This document shows, piece after piece, positions 61,088 to 64,000 of a stretch of DNA of 64,000 nt. This DNA comes from Maribacter orientalis (GTDB lineage: Bacteria > Bacteroidota > Bacteroidia > Flavobacteriales > Flavobacteriaceae). The notes below the pieces were generated by a model. It was not told where the DNA came from and did no database searches. It saw only the letters and a program-made list of their open reading frames with translations. Where the stretch lies: NCBI RefSeq assembly GCF_900109345.1, contig NZ_FNZN01000011.1, forward strand, positions 1-64,000, read 5' to 3'. How positions within the stretch are numbered: the first letter of the stretch is position 1; every line of letters begins with the position of its first letter. The position numbers and the translations under genes were made by a program.

Positions 61088-63487
61088 TTATTTCTCTATA
61101 GGATTTAAAATCTGGGTACGTACCGCTACAGAATCAATTTTAGATTTAGAGTAGTATAATGGGAAATATTGGTCATTTGCCCAAGGTTCAAATAGATTGC
61201 TATAGAATGGACTGTCTGGATTTCCAGATTGCCCAGGGCCATTGGTGGCTAGCGATGCATCCCAATCACCAGTATTGATTATTACTCTAAATGAGGCACC
61301 GCTGCTTTGTCTTGAATTTCCGCCTGTTGAACCTACGGTTTGGCCGTTCCCTCCCCTCGGTAATGGGCCTAAATCTAAATTGTTTTTGGTTGTCTCATTT
61401 ACAACACTACTTAAAGCATGCTCCATATAGGTATGTTTGTTGTTCACTTGACCATATTGCCAATGGTTTATGTCTGATCCCAATTTGGTTTCTAAATTGG
61501 TCACGGCAGCTTTGAAAGCTTCACCTAAAAATTTATTTCTGCCAACTATTGGGTTTGTTCCGAATTTGTTGTCTGGTGTAATGAGCCAATCTAATACTCG
61601 CTTCAACTGTAAATCAGGAACAATGCCTTTGCCAGCTTTGGGGACAAACATGTCATAGGATTTCTGCATTATTTGCTCTTCCCATGCAACATAAATTGCT
61701 GCAGATATAGAATTAGCCTCCAATTTATAATTCCATTGCTTCAGTTTATCCTTCGCTTCCAAAACCTTATCATTAAAACTAATTGGCTCTAATAAGGGTA
61801 CTAATTCACGAGCAGGAATAGAAAGATAATCCGTTTGAAGAGCCTTCATATCATTCATTGTCATTTTGTTACCTGATTCCAGCACTTCCTTTATGCGATC
61901 ACCACGATAAGGATCGGCCCAGGAATATCCTATAGCATCCCAATGGGTATAATCATTTGGCGTTACGTTTTGGTTGGCGGTGGCCAAAAAGCCTTCTTCA
62001 GGATTTACACTGTGGGGTTTTTCTATAATTGGTAAATAACCATCCCATTCATAACGTCCATCCCCAGGTACTGGAACAAGACCACTAAAATTTCTACGAA
62101 TAGGAGCAATGCCTACAGCTTGCCATCCTATTGTTCCTTCTTTATCCGCCCAAATCATATTCTCCCCTGGTATATGACTATAATTACACGCTTCTCTAAA
62201 TTCTTCCCAATTTTTAGCTTGGTTCATTCTTAGCGATGCTAAATAAGGAGATCCACCAGGCTCGAGCCAAGCACAGCGTACGGCATAAGCAACATTATTT
62301 TCTTTGTCCTTAAACGTTACAGGGCCATGAAGGGTATAGGCTAAATCTACTATACTATCTTTTTGACCTTTAATATTTATAGTTTCTGAAATATGTTTCA
62401 TGTCTACCCATTGGTCCTTATACTTATATTGATTTTGATTCTCAGGATTTAATTCATACACATATAAATCTTCCCCATCAGTTTCAAATACCGTTAGGCC
62501 CCAAGCACCATATTCATTATGCCCTATAGAAATACCGGGAATTTCAGGTTCTCCACCTCCTATAACATTCCAGCCAGGAGCAACTAAGTGAGTCATATAT
62601 CGTAATGATGGAATTGCAATGGTTCTATGTGGATCATTTGCCATGTACGTATGACCATCCTCCATTTGTGAACCATCAACCACCCAATTATTACTTCCAA
62701 TACCTAAGGAATCAGATTTAACGCTTATAAGGGACATTATCGCTTTCTCTTCACTCGTATTTCGAAATGATGGAATAATGTCTTCTTTTTTAAACTTAAC
62801 GGTTTTACGATAGGCATTATAAAGTTCTAGGATGTCATTACTTAATAAATTTGTATTGATAACTGGATCAATTTCTATATTCGGTTCTTTTGGGTGTAAC
62901 CAAAACAGTTCTTTAGTTTTAATGGCACCCAACTTTGCGACGGTACGACCTATCTGAAGTTCTTCGCCTATATTTCCTAAAAGCCCCTGATGTCTAGAAA
63001 TAACAACTTCTGGTGTCCATTTCTGGGGTTTAATATCTAAAATTTGAAATTCAATAGGTAATAGTTCTGGTGTTTTTAAAATGTTTTCTATGTATGCATT
63101 TACCCCATCAGTGTAGGCGGTTATAATTTCAACCCCATCTTCATGGTAATGATTCATTTCGGTCTTCATATCACCTCTAAATTTGAAGAGACGTGTACCG
63201 ATATCTCTTTTCAGTTCACGTTCTCCTAATATTTCAGAAACTGTACCTGTAGCTTGTCTTCGCCAAATTTCGAATTGAAAAAGGCGGTCTGCCGCAGCGG
63301 CATAGCCTTGGGCATAAAAAAGATCATGTTGATTTTTTGCATAGATGTGGTTAATGCCCCATTCATCCCTAACCATCTCAACAGGTTCTTGAAGCCCATC
63401 TAGCACCAATTTATCTGATTTGGTTGTTTGTGATTCTTTACAGGAAAAGGTTATGGCCAGGACAAAAAGAATAAAAATGTTTTTCAT
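61088..63487 (-). CDS. Penicillin acylase family lipoprotein (Ntn hydrolase)
   Basis: A 799-residue lipoprotein (lipobox ITFSC) of the penicillin/acyl-homoserine-lactone acylase family. The alpha part begins with MVRDEWGINHIYAKNQHDLFYAQGYAAAADRLFQFEIWRR; the autocatalytic cut should precede the nucleophile Ser265 in LGIGSNNWVVDG; beta-subunit features are ANDPHRTIAIPSLRYMTHLVAPGWNVIGGGEPEIPGISIGHNEYGAWGLT and a late RVIINTGDWDAS. It acts in the periplasm on amides; substrate unknown, acyl-homoserine lactones or peptides are possible. It is separated from the gene upstream by a terminator. Confidence 0.92.
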   Translation of the reverse strand: MKNIFILFVLAITFSCKESQTTKSDKLVLDGLQEPVEMVRDEWGINHIYAKNQHDLFYAQGYAAAADRLFQFEIWRRQATGTVSEILGERELKRDIGTRLFKFRGDMKTEMNHYHEDGVEIITAYTDGVNAYIENILKTPELLPIEFQILDIKPQKWTPEVVISRHQGLLGNIGEELQIGRTVAKLGAIKTKELFWLHPKEPNIEIDPVINTNLLSNDILELYNAYRKTVKFKKEDIIPSFRNTSEEKAIMSLISVKSDSLGIGSNNWVVDGSQMEDGHTYMANDPHRTIAIPSLRYMTHLVAPGWNVIGGGEPEIPGISIGHNEYGAWGLTVFETDGEDLYVYELNPENQNQYKYKDQWVDMKHISETINIKGQKDSIVDLAYTLHGPVTFKDKENNVAYAVRCAWLEPGGSPYLASLRMNQAKNWEEFREACNYSHIPGENMIWADKEGTIGWQAVGIAPIRRNFSGLVPVPGDGRYEWDGYLPIIEKPHSVNPEEGFLATANQNVTPNDYTHWDAIGYSWADPYRGDRIKEVLESGNKMTMNDMKALQTDYLSIPARELVPLLEPISFNDKVLEAKDKLKQWNYKLEANSISAAIYVAWEEQIMQKSYDMFVPKAGKGIVPDLQLKRVLDWLITPDNKFGTNPIVGRNKFLGEAFKAAVTNLETKLGSDINHWQYGQVNNKHTYMEHALSSVVNETTKNNLDLGPLPRGGNGQTVGSTGGNSRQSSGASFRVIINTGDWDASLATNGPGQSGNPDSPFYSNLFEPWANDQYFPLYYSKSKIDSVAVRTQILNPIEK

Positions 63488-63510
63488 ATGAATATGAGTT
63501 TGATGGTTCT

Positions 63511-63592
63511 AAAAAAAGGGTATGTAAAAAGTCCATAAATTGATCAATTGAATCTTTTGACTATTCGAATTGATTGGACTTTTTAAATACCC
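63511..63592 (-). terminator. Long inverted-repeat terminator upstream of the acylase gene
   Basis: A 17-bp stem with one mismatch (63518-63534 with 63576-63592), whose inner part has further pairing (TTGATCAA), is followed on the minus strand by a seven-T run. It should end transcription of the partial amidohydrolase. Confidence 0.75.
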
Positions 63593-63692
63593 TCTTAGTG
63601 TTTATATTCAGAGTTGTATTAAAACTGTGATTTTAAAGCTAATGGGTATCAGCTTAAATTTACAGTTTTATTTTATTCTTCCTGCTACTTTT

Positions 63693-64000
63693 TTATTCTC
63701 CTTCGTATTTACCCAAATAACGTTTCCATAGTTCGGTTTGGTGTGTTTCTAGTGAAACTGATCTACCATCTATAAAAGCATGTGTTAGCTGATTACCTGC
63801 CATATCTAAGGCATCGCCTTCAGATATAAACAGTGTTGCGCTTTTACCGTTCTCTAAAGTTCCATATAGGTCATCGATTCCTAATATTTTAGCTGTATTA
63901 CCAGTTAAAAGCTGTACAGCTACTTCTTTATCTAAGCCCTGTTGCACAACTTGTCCAGCATAGAAAGGTAAGTTTCTAGTCTGAAAATTTTCGGCATCAC
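63693..64000 (-). CDS. Amidohydrolase-superfamily protein, C-terminal part
   Basis: The last 102 or so residues of a gene whose 5' end lies right of the window: the reading frame is open to base 64000. Visible are FYAGQVVQQGLDKEVAVQLLTGNTAKILGIDDLYGTLENGKSATLFI, the standard return of the chain into the beta-sandwich of cytosine deaminase/imidazolonepropionase-type hydrolases. The metal ligands and any signal peptide are outside. It resembles the amidohydrolase at 233 in type but not closely. Confidence 0.82.
   Translation of the reverse strand, partial: DAENFQTRNLPFYAGQVVQQGLDKEVAVQLLTGNTAKILGIDDLYGTLENGKSATLFISEGDALDMAGNQLTHAFIDGRSVSLETHQTELWKRYLGKYEGE

Overview
The window is AT-rich, tightly packed, and reads throughout as a chromosome of a (probably marine) Flavobacteriaceae. 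The signs are the TAnnTTTG -7 promoter elements, the DUF6048/DUF6452, CCC-motif and DUF6503 families, the secreted lipoproteins, the TonB receptor with a carboxypeptidase-like N-terminal domain, and the 6S RNA placed behind zapA. The genus cannot be fixed from sequence alone. No tRNA, insertion sequence, integrase, CRISPR array or replication origin was seen. No stretch longer than 300 bases lacks a gene or RNA.

Layout. Positions 1-160 hold the end of an rRNA operon (5S plus terminator). Positions 230-20,200 are mostly core genes: amidohydrolase, hemolysin III-type protein, ZIP transporter, three-gene rlmD cluster, ornithine aminotransferase, Smr protein, a NifS-like desulfurase, an M23 peptidase/TonB receptor operon, then zapA, 6S RNA and RNase Y. 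From 42,387 down to 19,870 nearly everything is on the minus strand: TrmH-type methyltransferase, CAAX protease, RSH (p)ppGpp enzyme, Fur-type regulator, PurA, a four-lipoprotein cluster typical of 3-keto-sugar metabolism (DUF1080, Gfo/Idh/MocA, SGNH-propeller-cytochrome c protein, ThuA), an OstA/LptA-like protein, an aminotransferase, a TPR protein, two tandem DUF368 undecaprenyl-phosphate carriers, AroE and a DUF349 protein.

The outstanding region is 43,367-60,994. It joins a molybdenum-cofactor gene set (moaD, moaE, moaC, mobA-like, moeB-rhodanese, then moeA and moaA on the other strand) to an aerobic carbon monoxide dehydrogenase operon. The enzyme genes are in the order coxM-coxS-coxL. 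CoxL carries the form I signature AYRCSFR, with the copper-ligand cysteine at residue 373. They are followed by coxG, coxD, coxE and coxF. An XdhC paralogue and a cysteine desulfurase sit between the two blocks. Together they encode most of a pathway from GTP to a mature Mo/Cu enzyme that could oxidise CO as a supplementary electron source. Unusual points are a CoxF fused to a cysteine-rich YHS domain, a soluble CoxG without a membrane tail, a MobA-like rather than MocA-like nucleotidyltransferase, and an inverted repeat placed where an activator would bind upstream of coxM.

The right end holds a penicillin-acylase-type lipoprotein and the 3' end of another amidohydrolase that runs off the window.
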